Origin: an uncultured Bacteroidales bacterium
GTDB lineage: Bacteria > Bacteroidota > Bacteroidia > Bacteroidales > Paludibacteraceae
Assembly (NCBI GenBank): GCA_902765485.1
Contig: CACWZZ010000007.1
Coordinates: 57,233 to 121,232 of the forward strand
Direction of reading: 5' to 3'
Length of the DNA: 64,000 nucleotides
A model generated the notes under the pieces. That model did no database searches, had not been told where the DNA came from, and saw nothing but the letters and a program-made list of their open reading frames with translations. Positions 26,977 through 35,082 of this stretch are shown here, in pieces. How positions within the stretch are numbered: the first letter of the stretch is position 1; each line of letters starts with the position of its first letter. The position numbers were made by a program, and so were the translations under genes.

Positions 26977-28868
26977 ATAAATGGTTTAATGTCACTCTCT
27001 TGAGTAACAAAACGACCCAAACAGTCCTCCGATTAAGCATTTTCGCGGTTCTGGCTGTCGTCTGCGTGCTCATGTTCCCGCGCTATAACAACGCCTTCCG
27101 TTACCATTACGAAGTCGGCAAACCCTGGGGATATGCTGCGCTAACCGCAGATTTTGACTTCCCCATCTACAAGACCGATGCGCAACTCCAGACGGACCAG
27201 CAGCAACTCCTCTCTACCTTCGCGCCCTATTTCAAATACATCCCTCGCGTACAACGTGAAGTGAAAGTGGTGCCTTTGGAGGCAATGGAGTGGCTTCAGA
27301 AAGAGGGCTACTCGCGCATTACCATCAACCAGACGAAATATCCCGTCTCCGAACTCTATACGCCTAAGTCCGCTTATGCCAAGTTCGGCTATGATTGCGC
27401 CATCAACTTGGAACTCGATACCGCCAGAACGGAAGATATGCGCTCCAAATTGTTAGCTACGATCTCTCCCACACAAGGAATGGTACAGAAAGGCGAAAAG
27501 ATCATAGACAAAGGAGAAATCGTTACGGAGCGCAATTACCAGATCCTGCATTCCCTGCGGCGGGCGTACGAAGATGAATCGCTCGGACATCGCCAGCGCA
27601 CGCTCTCGATCTTCGGAGAAGCTATTCTGGTGATGCTTTTCCTCTGTCTCTTTGTGGTCTATCTCTATGTTTTCCGGGTGGCTTATCTCCGTTCGCTCTC
27701 TACCGTCTCGTTCTTCTGCCTCCAGATGTTTATCGTCATCGCTCTGGCGTGTCTGGCGTTGCGGTTTAACCTCTCGGTCTATCTCATCCCCTTTGCGTGG
27801 GTACCGATCCTGACGCGCGTCTTCTTTGATTCGCGCACAGCCCTCTTCCTCCATTTCACGACGATCCTGATTACCTCGATCATAGTACCTGCTCCGGTGG
27901 AGTTCTTCTTCATCCAGATTGTCGTGGGAATGGTGGCTGTCTCGTCGCTCTCCGACATGACCCGTCGCGCGCAGTTGGTACAAACGGCTGCATGGATCTT
28001 CTTTGCCCAGTCGGTCGCTTATACAGCACTGTCGTTCGCGCAAGCCGGACTATGGTCCTCCATTGATCCGTGGATGTACCTCTATTTCGCGATCTGCGGG
28101 CTGCTCACGGTCGGTTGCTACGGCTTGATCTATATGTTTGAGAAAATGTTCCGCTTCATCTCTTCCATCACCTTGGTCGAACTGACGGATATCAACTCCG
28201 AACTGCTCCATACACTCGCGGAACGCGCTCCCGGCACTTTCCAGCACTCCATGCAAGTCTCTAATCTTGCTGCCGAAGCAGCCAAAGCGATCGGCGCTAA
28301 CGCCCTCCTCGTGCGTACTGGTGCGCTCTACCATGATATAGGCAAAATGACCGATCCGATCTACTACGTAGAGAACCAGATCGGAGCGGAAAATCCGTTG
28401 CTCAAAATGGATCCCAGAGACGCAGCACAAGTGGTCATGGCGCACGTCACCGAAGGAGAACGAATCGCACGCAAGAACCACCTGCCCGAAGTGGTGATCA
28501 ATTTCATCACAACCCACCATGGTACGTCGCTCGTGCGCTATTTCTATAACACGTACTGCAACGCCCATCCGGGCGAACAAGTGGACGAAACGCTCTTCCG
28601 CTACCCGGGCTCCAAACCTTCGACCAAAGAAGGAGCGATCCTAATGATGGCAGACGCGATCGAAGCGCGTTCGCGCAGCCTCAAGGAATATACCGAAACG
28701 TCCATCGCGGAAGCGGTCAACCAGATGATAGACGCCCAAATAGCGGACGGACAATTTGCCGAAACGCCGCTCTCCTTCAAGGATGTAGAGGATATCCGCC
28801 GCGTCTTCATCTCCCGCCTCGTCGCCATCAATCATCATCGTATCTCATACCCCGCCCTCAATAAATAG
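26973..28868 (+). CDS. PgpH-type membrane HD phosphodiesterase (7TM-HD family)
   Basis: 631 residues. One N-terminal membrane segment (LSIFAVLAVVCVLMFPRY) is followed by an extracytoplasmic ~200-residue domain (VQKGEKIIDKGEIVTERNYQ, as in 7TMR-HDED). Six to seven membrane helices (residues ~215-400) and a C-terminal HD domain come next (TFQHSMQVSNLAAEAAKAIG, ALYHDIGKM near residue 450, NFITTHHGT). Characterised relatives hydrolyse cyclic di-AMP, so a signalling role in envelope or osmotic control is likely. It overlaps the TadA fusion by ATGA, so the two are co-translated. Confidence 0.92.
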   Translation: MNKWFNVTLLSNKTTQTVLRLSIFAVLAVVCVLMFPRYNNAFRYHYEVGKPWGYAALTADFDFPIYKTDAQLQTDQQQLLSTFAPYFKYIPRVQREVKVVPLEAMEWLQKEGYSRITINQTKYPVSELYTPKSAYAKFGYDCAINLELDTARTEDMRSKLLATISPTQGMVQKGEKIIDKGEIVTERNYQILHSLRRAYEDESLGHRQRTLSIFGEAILVMLFLCLFVVYLYVFRVAYLRSLSTVSFFCLQMFIVIALACLALRFNLSVYLIPFAWVPILTRVFFDSRTALFLHFTTILITSIIVPAPVEFFFIQIVVGMVAVSSLSDMTRRAQLVQTAAWIFFAQSVAYTALSFAQAGLWSSIDPWMYLYFAICGLLTVGCYGLIYMFEKMFRFISSITLVELTDINSELLHTLAERAPGTFQHSMQVSNLAAEAAKAIGANALLVRTGALYHDIGKMTDPIYYVENQIGAENPLLKMDPRDAAQVVMAHVTEGERIARKNHLPEVVINFITTHHGTSLVRYFYNTYCNAHPGEQVDETLFRYPGSKPSTKEGAILMMADAIEARSRSLKEYTETSIAEAVNQMIDAQIADGQFAETPLSFKDVEDIRRVFISRLVAINHHRISYPALNK

Positions 28869-28869
28869 C

Positions 28870-28889
28870 ATCGACCATGCATGGGCGAT
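28870..28889. repeat. 20-nt palindrome (family C), copy 1
   Basis: ATCGACCATG followed by CATGGGCGAT, one base after the HD gene stop codon. A perfect copy lies at 53860, directly against the ackA stop codon. Confidence 0.8.
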
Positions 28890-28935
28890 CTAAATGGCTA
28901 AATGAAAAAATAAATGGTACATGGTAAATGACCAA

Positions 28936-30036
28936 ATGAATAAATTGTTTCTCGCTCCCATGGAGGACGTCACGGATCCAGCCTTCCGTGCGCTCTGCAA
29001 GCGCTACGGAGCCGATCGTGTCTATACCGAGTTCGTCAATGCCGACGCGCTCGTGCGGGACATCGCTTCTACCACCCGCAAGCTGACCATCCACGACGCC
29101 GAGCGTCCCGTAGCCATTCAAATCTACGGACGCGAACCCGAAGCGATGGCAGACGCCGCACGTATCGTCGAACAAGCGCATCCCGACTTCATAGACATCA
29201 ACTTCGGCTGCCCGGTCAAGAAAGTGGCAGGCAAAGGAGCCGGAGCAGGGCTCCTAAAGGACGTACCCAAAATGCTGGAGATCACCCGCGCGGTCGTCAA
29301 TGCCGTCCATACACCCGTTACCGCCAAAACCCGCCTCGGATGGGATGAGTCCGATCTCCTTCCCCGCGTCAATCCGCTCGGACTCAATACTCCCTCCCTT
29401 GAAGGGAGGGCAGGGGAGGGGTTCTTCATCGTCGATTTGGCTGAAGCCCTCCAAGACTGCGGCATCCAAGAACTTGCGATCCACGGTCGCACGCGTTCGC
29501 AGATGTACCGAGGCGAAGCCGATTGGACCCTCATCGGAGAAGTGAAAAACAATCCGCGCATGCGCATACCTATTATAGGGAATGGAGATGTCTCCACCCC
29601 CGAACGCGCCAAAGAGTGTTTCGACCGTTACGGCGTGGACGCCATCATGGTCGGAAGGGCTACTTTCGGTGCACCCTGGCTCTTTGCCGAAATGAAAGCC
29701 GTATTGGATCCTTCTTTCCCCCCCTTGAGGGGTGAAGAGCTCTGCTCGATCGAGCGTCCGGTGGACGGTCGTAGAACAAATCAGGGGGTTATTATCCCCC
29801 TCTCTATGGCGGACAAAGTCGCCGTCCTCAAAGAACACGTCCTCGCTTCCATCGCGTGGTGTGGCAACGACGAACGCAAAGGTATCGTGCATTCCCGTCG
29901 TCATTTTGCGGCTTCGCCTGTCTTCAAAGGCCTCGCGGACTTCAAACAAACCCGTATAGCCCTCCTCCGCGCCGAAACCGTCGCAGAGGTCTTCGCTATC
30001 ATGGATAATATCGTCGCCCATTGGGGCGACAACTAG
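28936..30036 (+). CDS. dusB: tRNA-dihydrouridine synthase (DusB type)
   Basis: An FMN-dependent enzyme that reduces specific uridines in tRNA. It starts MNKLFLAPMEDVTDPAFRAL. The catalytic loop NFGCPVKKV has C92, and HGRTRSQMYRGEADW and IIGNGDV follow. I start at 28936 rather than 28921 because family members begin at this motif. Two insertions are repeat-derived. One is NTPSLEGRAGEGF at ~residue 152, from a full G-rich palindromic element. The other is a ~25-residue stretch (SFPPLRGEELCSIERPVDG region, 29710-29800) that begins with a partial copy. The TAG stop lies inside a CTAG-type tandem repeat. Confidence 0.93.
   Translation: MNKLFLAPMEDVTDPAFRALCKRYGADRVYTEFVNADALVRDIASTTRKLTIHDAERPVAIQIYGREPEAMADAARIVEQAHPDFIDINFGCPVKKVAGKGAGAGLLKDVPKMLEITRAVVNAVHTPVTAKTRLGWDESDLLPRVNPLGLNTPSLEGRAGEGFFIVDLAEALQDCGIQELAIHGRTRSQMYRGEADWTLIGEVKNNPRMRIPIIGNGDVSTPERAKECFDRYGVDAIMVGRATFGAPWLFAEMKAVLDPSFPPLRGEELCSIERPVDGRRTNQGVIIPLSMADKVAVLKEHVLASIAWCGNDERKGIVHSRRHFAASPVFKGLADFKQTRIALLRAETVAEVFAIMDNIVAHWGDN
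29390..29421 (+). repeat. G-rich palindromic element inside dus
   Basis: A full 32-nt copy with arm CTCCCTCCC, loop TTGA, arm AGGGAGGG, then CAGGGGAGGGG. It is read in the same frame as in the GGGP synthase and parC, giving PSLEGRAGEGF. Confidence 0.9.
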
Positions 30037-30077
30037 ATAAACTAGTTATACTAGTTGAACTAGATCTACTAGATAAC
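30033..30077 (+). repeat. 9-nt tandem repeat (CTAGWTNNN x5) spanning the dus stop codon
   Basis: Five 9-nt units of the same family as at 26471. Here the phase is C-TAG, so the first unit provides the TAG stop codon of dus. The array then fills the gap to the transporter gene. Confidence 0.9.
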
Positions 30078-30081
30078 AACA

Positions 30082-31065
30082 ATGAGAAAATTCTTCGATT
30101 CCAACGCCCTCTGGCTATCGATGCTCATCGGAGCCGTCGGCTATAAACTGTTCCTGCCGCTGGCGCCCACGCTGCCGTGGCTGATCTTCTTTATGCTCTT
30201 TTTTACGTTCTGCAAAGTGAATCCGCTGGACCTCCGTCTCCATAAATGGCATTGGGCGGTGCTCTTTGCGCAACTCTTCTTCAGTTTTGCTACGTATGCC
30301 GGAGTGCTCTGTCTGACCCATAACAAGATCCTCGCGCAAGGTCTGCTGATGTGTTTTATCATGCCGACTGCCACCGCGGCGCCTATTATAGCCGGCAAAT
30401 TAGGCGGTTCGATCCAAAACCTGACGACCTTCACACTCCTCTCTAATTTCGCTACAGCAATCATCGTCCCCGCTACCTTTCCGCTCATCAATCCGGCGGC
30501 AGACATGACGTTCTTACCTGCTTTTCTTTTGATTCTTTCGCGCGTAGCGCCGCTTCTCCTCGGACCGTTCTTTGCTGCCTGGCTCCTCCGTCTCATCTAT
30601 AAATGGCGGACGAAGAAAGACTTCGTTCTGTCCAAGCAGGCTGCACAAGTTCCTTTCTACCTCTGGGTCGCCTCTATCGTCGTCCTTATGGCAGTTGTGA
30701 CCAACACCACAATCTCCAATTTCCAATTTCAAATCTCAAATATACTAATTTTATTAGTATCGTCTTTCTTCGCCTGCCTTATCCAGTTCGGGCTTGGCAA
30801 ACTCATCGGCTGGTGTCTGCCTGCTGCCAGCAAAGGAACGGACTATCAGGATGTGCTCATCAACCCGGCGGCGGCTCCTACAACCATGGCTGGCGTCTCC
30901 TCCATTACTGCCGGACAGGCTTTCGGACAAAAGAACACTTCTCTCGGCGTCTGGATGGCAAATACGTACCTCGATCCCATGGCTTCTTTGGGAGCGGCAG
31001 CGTATATTATTTGGCAAAATATCTTCAATTCTGTCCAATTAACTATCGCCGCGCATAAAAAATGA
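30082..31065 (+). CDS. BASS/BART-superfamily transporter (bile acid:sodium symporter-like)
   Basis: A 327-residue integral membrane protein with about nine to ten hydrophobic helices and no signal peptide. It has two inverted-topology halves and the polar crossover motifs MPTATAAPIIAGKLGGS and NPAAAPTTMAGVSSITAG, typical of the BASS fold. The substrate is not evident; organic anions or pantoate-like compounds are possible. Between helices, SNFQFQISN is coded by 7-nt TCCAATT units (30714-30743), another in-frame tandem repeat. Confidence 0.78.
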   Translation: MRKFFDSNALWLSMLIGAVGYKLFLPLAPTLPWLIFFMLFFTFCKVNPLDLRLHKWHWAVLFAQLFFSFATYAGVLCLTHNKILAQGLLMCFIMPTATAAPIIAGKLGGSIQNLTTFTLLSNFATAIIVPATFPLINPAADMTFLPAFLLILSRVAPLLLGPFFAAWLLRLIYKWRTKKDFVLSKQAAQVPFYLWVASIVVLMAVVTNTTISNFQFQISNILILLVSSFFACLIQFGLGKLIGWCLPAASKGTDYQDVLINPAAAPTTMAGVSSITAGQAFGQKNTSLGVWMANTYLDPMASLGAAAYIIWQNIFNSVQLTIAAHKK

Positions 31066-31073
31066 ATTTTTTA

Positions 31074-31106
31074 TTTGCATATTCGAAAAAAATGTAGTAC
31101 CTTTGT
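31074..31106 (+). promoter_or_regulatory. Promoter of the toxin-antitoxin pair
   Basis: TTTGCATATTCG (-33 region), an A-tract, GTAG and TACCTTTG (-7, 31098-31105). The start site is near 31112, giving a leader of about 18 nt. Confidence 0.8.
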
Positions 31107-31129
31107 GCCCGAAATCAAAAATACATCTT

Positions 31130-31267
31130 ATGGAAAGATCGTCTTACACTGTTGATGAGTTGCGTGCAAGCGTAGAAGAGGGTACGCGTCAGATCGAGAG
31201 TGGTCAGTATTATACTGATGCACAGGTGGATAGGATGTTAGAACTTCATCACCGCCAGTTAGCATGA
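31130..31267 (+). CDS. Antitoxin of a ParE/RelE-type module
   Basis: 45 residues beginning MERSSYTVDELRASVEEGTR, rich in acidic and polar residues and ending in the helix DAQVDRMLELHHRQLA. It lies directly before a ParE-like toxin, overlapping it as ATGA, and behind a strong promoter: the classic order of an antitoxin. It is shorter than usual antitoxins, so DNA binding may rely on a dimer or the complex. No named family was recognised. Confidence 0.75.
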   Translation: MERSSYTVDELRASVEEGTRQIESGQYYTDAQVDRMLELHHRQLA

Positions 31268-31575
31268 GGCAAGTCCTTTGGTCAGAGAGAGCTTTTGCAC
31301 GTCGTCAAGCAATAGAGGATTACATTCTCTATTCTTTTGGCTATGCTGCTTATGCGGACTATGTGGAGGCGGTTAATGAATGGAAAAATGTAGTACGTGA
31401 GAACCCTTGTGTCGGTGCTGTGGAGCCTTTGTTGGAGGGCGGACGTAAGGAGTACAGAAGTGTGGTGATAGCCAACCTGACAAAGTGTATTTATTATGTT
31501 GAGGATGACTGTATTATGATTGCAGACTGGTGGGATACTCGCCGTTCAATAGTTCAACTGAAGCAGAATTTGTAG
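31264..31575 (+). CDS. ParE/RelE-superfamily toxin
   Basis: 103 residues beginning VLWSERAFARRQAIEDYILY. The core is typical of ParE-type toxins: an N-terminal strand and helix hairpin, then LLEGGRKEYRSVVIANLTKC, IYYVEDDCIMIADWWDTRR. The R-x-V...Y-x-V pattern followed by a D/W-rich last strand fits the fold. The target would be gyrase (ParE-like) or ribosome-bound mRNA (RelE-like), and the sequence does not decide which. It is coupled to the antitoxin by a 4-nt overlap. Confidence 0.85.
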   Translation: MRQVLWSERAFARRQAIEDYILYSFGYAAYADYVEAVNEWKNVVRENPCVGAVEPLLEGGRKEYRSVVIANLTKCIYYVEDDCIMIADWWDTRRSIVQLKQNL

Positions 31576-31645
31576 ATATTATCAAAATGTCAATATAAAT
31601 TAACATTATTAATTAACTTTTTTGTTTAACTAAAATCATTAAAAC

Positions 31646-34258
31646 ATGAAGAAAATCTTTTCTTTTTTGGCTGCTGTGCTTTTCGCAGGCAGCATGATGG
31701 CTGCTGATGCCACGATGACAAAAGGCACCAACGGCTATGATGATTTCACAGTCAATGGTAAACCGGCTGTGAAAATCGGCACAGGCTCCAAAGGTGGTGA
31801 CATGTCCGTTACCGTTGGGGCAGGCGCTACCTCTCTTACAGTTTACGCTGCTGCATGGAAAGGAGTATCAGGTCTGTCTCTGAACATTACTGCTCCTGAA
31901 GGCGTGACCATTACTCCGGCTTCTATCAACCTTGCGGCTGAAGAGAATTTTACAGGTTCCGAAAAAGCATTTACGGTTGCTGACGAGAGTGCTTACAAGT
32001 TTGACTTTGTCATTTCCGGTGCTGATGCAGAGGCAACCTTTACCTTTACCACCTCTATCGCAAAGCGTTTCTTGATGTGGGGCGCTACTTATGAGGCCGT
32101 CGAAGGCGGCGAGCCCGTTGAACCGACCCCGACAGAGCTTCAGGCTGTAAGTGACTCTACTACTTGGGATTTCTCCAAGATCACTGCCAATACCGCAAAT
32201 GCACTCTATGGCAACGATGGTATTCAACTGACTGACGAATCAACGCCGAGCAAGAATGACGAAGTGATCTATGCTGACTATTCAGCTGATTTCATGACTA
32301 TTGGCGAAGACTTCAATAAAGCTGCTATCGCTTTCAAAGGTGAGTATCCTATTCGCAAGAACAAATACTGCCAGGCTGGTACGCTTCATTTCAAGGCAGA
32401 TGTTGCCGGAACAATCGTAGTTAAGTTCTCCGATACCGGTTCGTCCGCAAGCGCAACGGCTGTTAAACGTTACCTCGTAGTAAACGGTGTGCAGACCGAG
32501 GAATGGACATCTCGCGAGAATAATGGTGAGACTCCTTACGACGCTCAACTCAATGTGGTTTCGGGCAAAATCGCAGTTCCGGCAGGCGACGTTACCATTA
32601 CCGGTTCTTCCGCTATCGTGGTTTACTATATTACCTTCGTTCCTGCACAGGAAGACGAACCGGTTGTTGTTCCTGCTGACACCCTCACTTGTGCTGCCGC
32701 TGCTGAGCTCGCTCTTAATGGTAACACCGAGGAGAAAATCATCAAGGGGTATGTTACAGAGATTGTTGAGGCTTGGAGCTCCTTCAAGAACGTATCCTTC
32801 TGGATGGCTGACGCTGCTGACGGCGGCCAGGTATTCGAGGCATTCCGTGTAAACTGCGAGACCGAGGCTGAGGCTCCGATCGTTGGTGACCTCGTTTGGG
32901 TAAAGGGTAACTTAACTGCTTACACCAAGAACGGCGTTACTATCGCAGAGACCACAAAGGGCGGTTCGTTCGGTATTATCGAGGCTGTTGAGCGTCCGGT
33001 CGTTGAGCCCGCTGTTAACCTCGGCGCAAAGACCATCGCTGAGTTCCTTGAACTTAAGAACACCAAGGATACTTGCATTCTTACTGGTATTGTAGCGAAC
33101 CTGACGAACACCACTTATGGTAACTACGATCTCGTTGAACTGAATAACGCAGAGGTATCGGTAGCTATTTACGGAACTCTCACACCGGAAGGTGCTTCCC
33201 AACAGTTCGAGTCTCTCAATGTAGCAGAAGGTGATACCCTGACCGTTAAGGCTATTTATCGTGAGTATAACGGTCAACCGCAACCGAAGAATGTTATCTT
33301 CGTTGAGGTAAAGAAAGCTGCTGTTGAGCCGGGCGAGACGATTGAACTCGCATTCACTGACGGTGGCGTAGATAACCGCTACTATGCTAATTATGGCTCT
33401 ACCGACATCCAACTCTACAATATTCCTGTAGTGGGTGGTCAACTCCAGGGCGACGGCGACTTCCTCCAACTCGAGGTCTATCCTGCTGATCCGAACGACA
33501 TCTCCGGCGAGTATTCGATCGAGGATGAAGGACTGGATGATTACTATACTTACCTCATGCGAGTTAATGGAACCGACACGACAGAGATTGAATTCGTTTC
33601 CGGTAGTATTACGGTCAGTGTCCAGAACCCTGATAAAGAGACCAGCTCCGCTGACCTTACTGTTCAAGGTCAACTGATGACCGCTGAGGGTAATGTTTAC
33701 GTAATCAACTCTACGCTGAAGGTTTACTACAACTTCACCATCTCCGAGGACGAGAAGTATAAGTTTGATGAGGCAGAGGCTGAGTTCAATTATAACTTCG
33801 ATACGTATCAAATCCTGCCGACCGGCAGCGATATTGCCGTAGGTGTTTTGGCTCAGACAGACGAAGCAATGATTGTTGCTATGATCGTTCTGCCGGAAGG
33901 TCAAACCGAGTTGGTAGCAGGTGAGTATGCAGTATCCGTTATGCCGATGTATGGTACTGTAATGGCAGGTCAGTACACAGCTGAAGGACCGCAACCGTCA
34001 TATGCAATGACGCCTGCTGATCAAAAGCTCTGGTACCTCGTTTCCGGTAAAGTTACCGTAGAAGGAGATGGCTCTATCGTAATCGACGCTCTCAACTCGA
34101 ACGGCAAGGCTATCAAGTCCACGCTGAACCACCTCCAGGGTGAGGGTATCGACGAGGTCAACGCAGCTGTTAAGGCTACCAAGACCCTCAAGAACGGTCA
34201 GCTCATCATCGAGAAAGCCGGCGTTCGTTACAACGCACAAGGCGCTGTAATCCGCTAA
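31646..34258 (+). CDS. Secreted protein with OB-fold-like modules and C-terminal tail
   Basis: 870 residues. The signal peptide KIFSFLAAVLFAGSMMA is nearly the same as that of the 1253-residue protein at 35083, so the two are paralogues in export and leader. Residues ~340-450 (IIKGYVTEIVEAWSSFKN, then GDLVWVKGNLTAYTKNG) and ~455-560 (CILTGIVANLTNTTYGNYD) look like DUF6359/OB-type domains. Later beta-rich repeats (~565-830) show no catalytic motif. The final ~30 residues (TKTLKNGQLIIEKAGVRYN, then AQGAVIR) form the tail shared with three other secreted proteins. A surface or extracellular role is inferred. Confidence 0.82.
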   Translation: MKKIFSFLAAVLFAGSMMAADATMTKGTNGYDDFTVNGKPAVKIGTGSKGGDMSVTVGAGATSLTVYAAAWKGVSGLSLNITAPEGVTITPASINLAAEENFTGSEKAFTVADESAYKFDFVISGADAEATFTFTTSIAKRFLMWGATYEAVEGGEPVEPTPTELQAVSDSTTWDFSKITANTANALYGNDGIQLTDESTPSKNDEVIYADYSADFMTIGEDFNKAAIAFKGEYPIRKNKYCQAGTLHFKADVAGTIVVKFSDTGSSASATAVKRYLVVNGVQTEEWTSRENNGETPYDAQLNVVSGKIAVPAGDVTITGSSAIVVYYITFVPAQEDEPVVVPADTLTCAAAAELALNGNTEEKIIKGYVTEIVEAWSSFKNVSFWMADAADGGQVFEAFRVNCETEAEAPIVGDLVWVKGNLTAYTKNGVTIAETTKGGSFGIIEAVERPVVEPAVNLGAKTIAEFLELKNTKDTCILTGIVANLTNTTYGNYDLVELNNAEVSVAIYGTLTPEGASQQFESLNVAEGDTLTVKAIYREYNGQPQPKNVIFVEVKKAAVEPGETIELAFTDGGVDNRYYANYGSTDIQLYNIPVVGGQLQGDGDFLQLEVYPADPNDISGEYSIEDEGLDDYYTYLMRVNGTDTTEIEFVSGSITVSVQNPDKETSSADLTVQGQLMTAEGNVYVINSTLKVYYNFTISEDEKYKFDEAEAEFNYNFDTYQILPTGSDIAVGVLAQTDEAMIVAMIVLPEGQTELVAGEYAVSVMPMYGTVMAGQYTAEGPQPSYAMTPADQKLWYLVSGKVTVEGDGSIVIDALNSNGKAIKSTLNHLQGEGIDEVNAAVKATKTLKNGQLIIEKAGVRYNAQGAVIR

Positions 34259-34308
34259 TAATCATTGTGCATTTCTCGCGCATCATTGCGCGAGCCACAA
34301 CAATAGTC

Positions 34309-34328
34309 ATCCGCCAACCCTGGCGGAT
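34309..34328. repeat. 20-nt dispersed palindrome (family B), copy 2
   Basis: ATCCGCCA and TGGCGGAT arms around a 4-nt centre, 50 nt after the stop codon of the 870-residue protein and just before its terminator. Confidence 0.88.
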
Positions 34329-34334
34329 CCGGAA

Positions 34335-34365
34335 GGAGGGTGTGTCGCAAGACACATCCTCTTTT
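34335..34365 (+). terminator. Intrinsic terminator after the 870-residue protein gene
   Basis: GGAGGGTGTGTC, loop GCAA, GACACATCCTCT, then TTTTG. The stem is about 12 bp with one wobble. Confidence 0.82.
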
Positions 34366-34527
34366 GTTTCTTTATCCCCGCATCCTCTTTTGTTTCTTTA
34401 TCTCCGCCTCCTCTTTCCTTCCCCTTTCACCTTCCCCTTTCACCTTTCACTTTTCACCTTTTTCCTTTCAAAAGGGGGTGATAAGGGGGTGATTAGGGGG
34501 TTATTACGGGGTGATTAGGGGGATATT
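34355..34527. repeat. Tandem repeats: 26-nt duplication, CCTTTCA array and 11-nt array
   Basis: A 26-nt unit starting CATCCTCTTTTGTTTC is duplicated with one change (34355-34406), copying the terminator tail. A pyrimidine-rich CCTTTCA array follows. Then come five 11-nt units of AGGGGGTGATT type (34473-34527). No gene lies between 34259 and 34644. Confidence 0.85.
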
Positions 34528-34605
34528 CGTGACTCATTGCCGAGGCTCTGACAAGCAATATAGCCTCATCAAATACCCGAAAATACAAAAAATATCATTT
34601 TTCTC

Positions 34606-34637
34606 TTGCATATTCCAAAAATTATTACTAATTTTGC
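34606..34637 (+). promoter_or_regulatory. Promoter of the DUF4160-remnant/DUF2442 pair
   Basis: TTGCATATTCC (-33), an A-rich spacer and TAATTTTG (-7, 34629-34636). The ATG at 34645 is only 8 nt further, so the transcript would have almost no leader. Confidence 0.75.
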
Positions 34638-34644
34638 AGGCAAA

Positions 34645-34779
34645 ATGGATGAACTAACAATAGTAACCAAAAATCAACGTACCGTGCCTACACTGTTCAA
34701 TATATTCGGATTGATCTATCAGGAAGATATAATTGCTAAATGGAATGAGTATCATGGACAAGAAAATCAAAACGATTGA
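34645..34779 (+). pseudogene. Internally deleted DUF4160 protein remnant
   Basis: 44 codons. RTVPTLFNIFGLI resembles the N-terminus of DUF4160 proteins (PTISxFYGI), and YQEDIIAKWNEYHGQEN resembles their extreme C-terminus (HQDELxxDWNLCQ). The ~45-residue middle carrying the conserved HPPHxHA motif is missing. DUF4160 genes commonly precede DUF2442 genes, and a DUF2442-like gene overlaps the end of this one. It is probably a decayed partner with promoter and start retained. A functional mini-protein cannot be excluded. Confidence 0.55.
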
Positions 34780-35020
34780 TTTTGTAGATGGGATGATTCT
34801 CACTACAACGACAGATGGCAAAATATACTGCCGTCCGATTGATGTCTTTCCTTTACTGAGCAGAGCAAGCGATGAGGAGCGGCGCGCCTATACAATAGGT
34901 AAGTTCGGCGACGATGTGCGCTGGGAAGCGATAGATGAAGATATTCATATTTCTAGCTTGACGAAATATCTATATACCGGAAGTCCGCACACATTTTCGT
35001 CGGCGACTGAAATGGCATAG
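34754..35020 (+). CDS. DUF2442-family protein
   Basis: 88 residues beginning MDKKIKTIDFVDGMILTTTT. The short beta-rich N-terminus (KIKTIDFVDGMILTTTTDG) and the following DVFPLLSRASDEER, then FGDDVRWEAIDEDIHISSL, fit the DUF2442 pattern of a small domain found with DUF4160 partners, possibly toxin-antitoxin-like. Alternative starts at 34745 or 34733 add 3-7 residues. It overlaps the truncated DUF4160 frame, so it is likely co-transcribed from the promoter at 34606. Confidence 0.7.
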   Translation: MDKKIKTIDFVDGMILTTTTDGKIYCRPIDVFPLLSRASDEERRAYTIGKFGDDVRWEAIDEDIHISSLTKYLYTGSPHTFSSATEMA

Positions 35021-35082
35021 AAACACAAGTATAACTATTATACTTTTTATTAACTAACATTATTAACTAAAATCAAAGTATC

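Noticed and set aside
32912-33994. Long antisense frames under the two large secreted genes (also 37735-38952)
   Set aside because: The plus-strand frames have signal peptides, repeats and a conserved tail. The antisense frames have none and no promoter.
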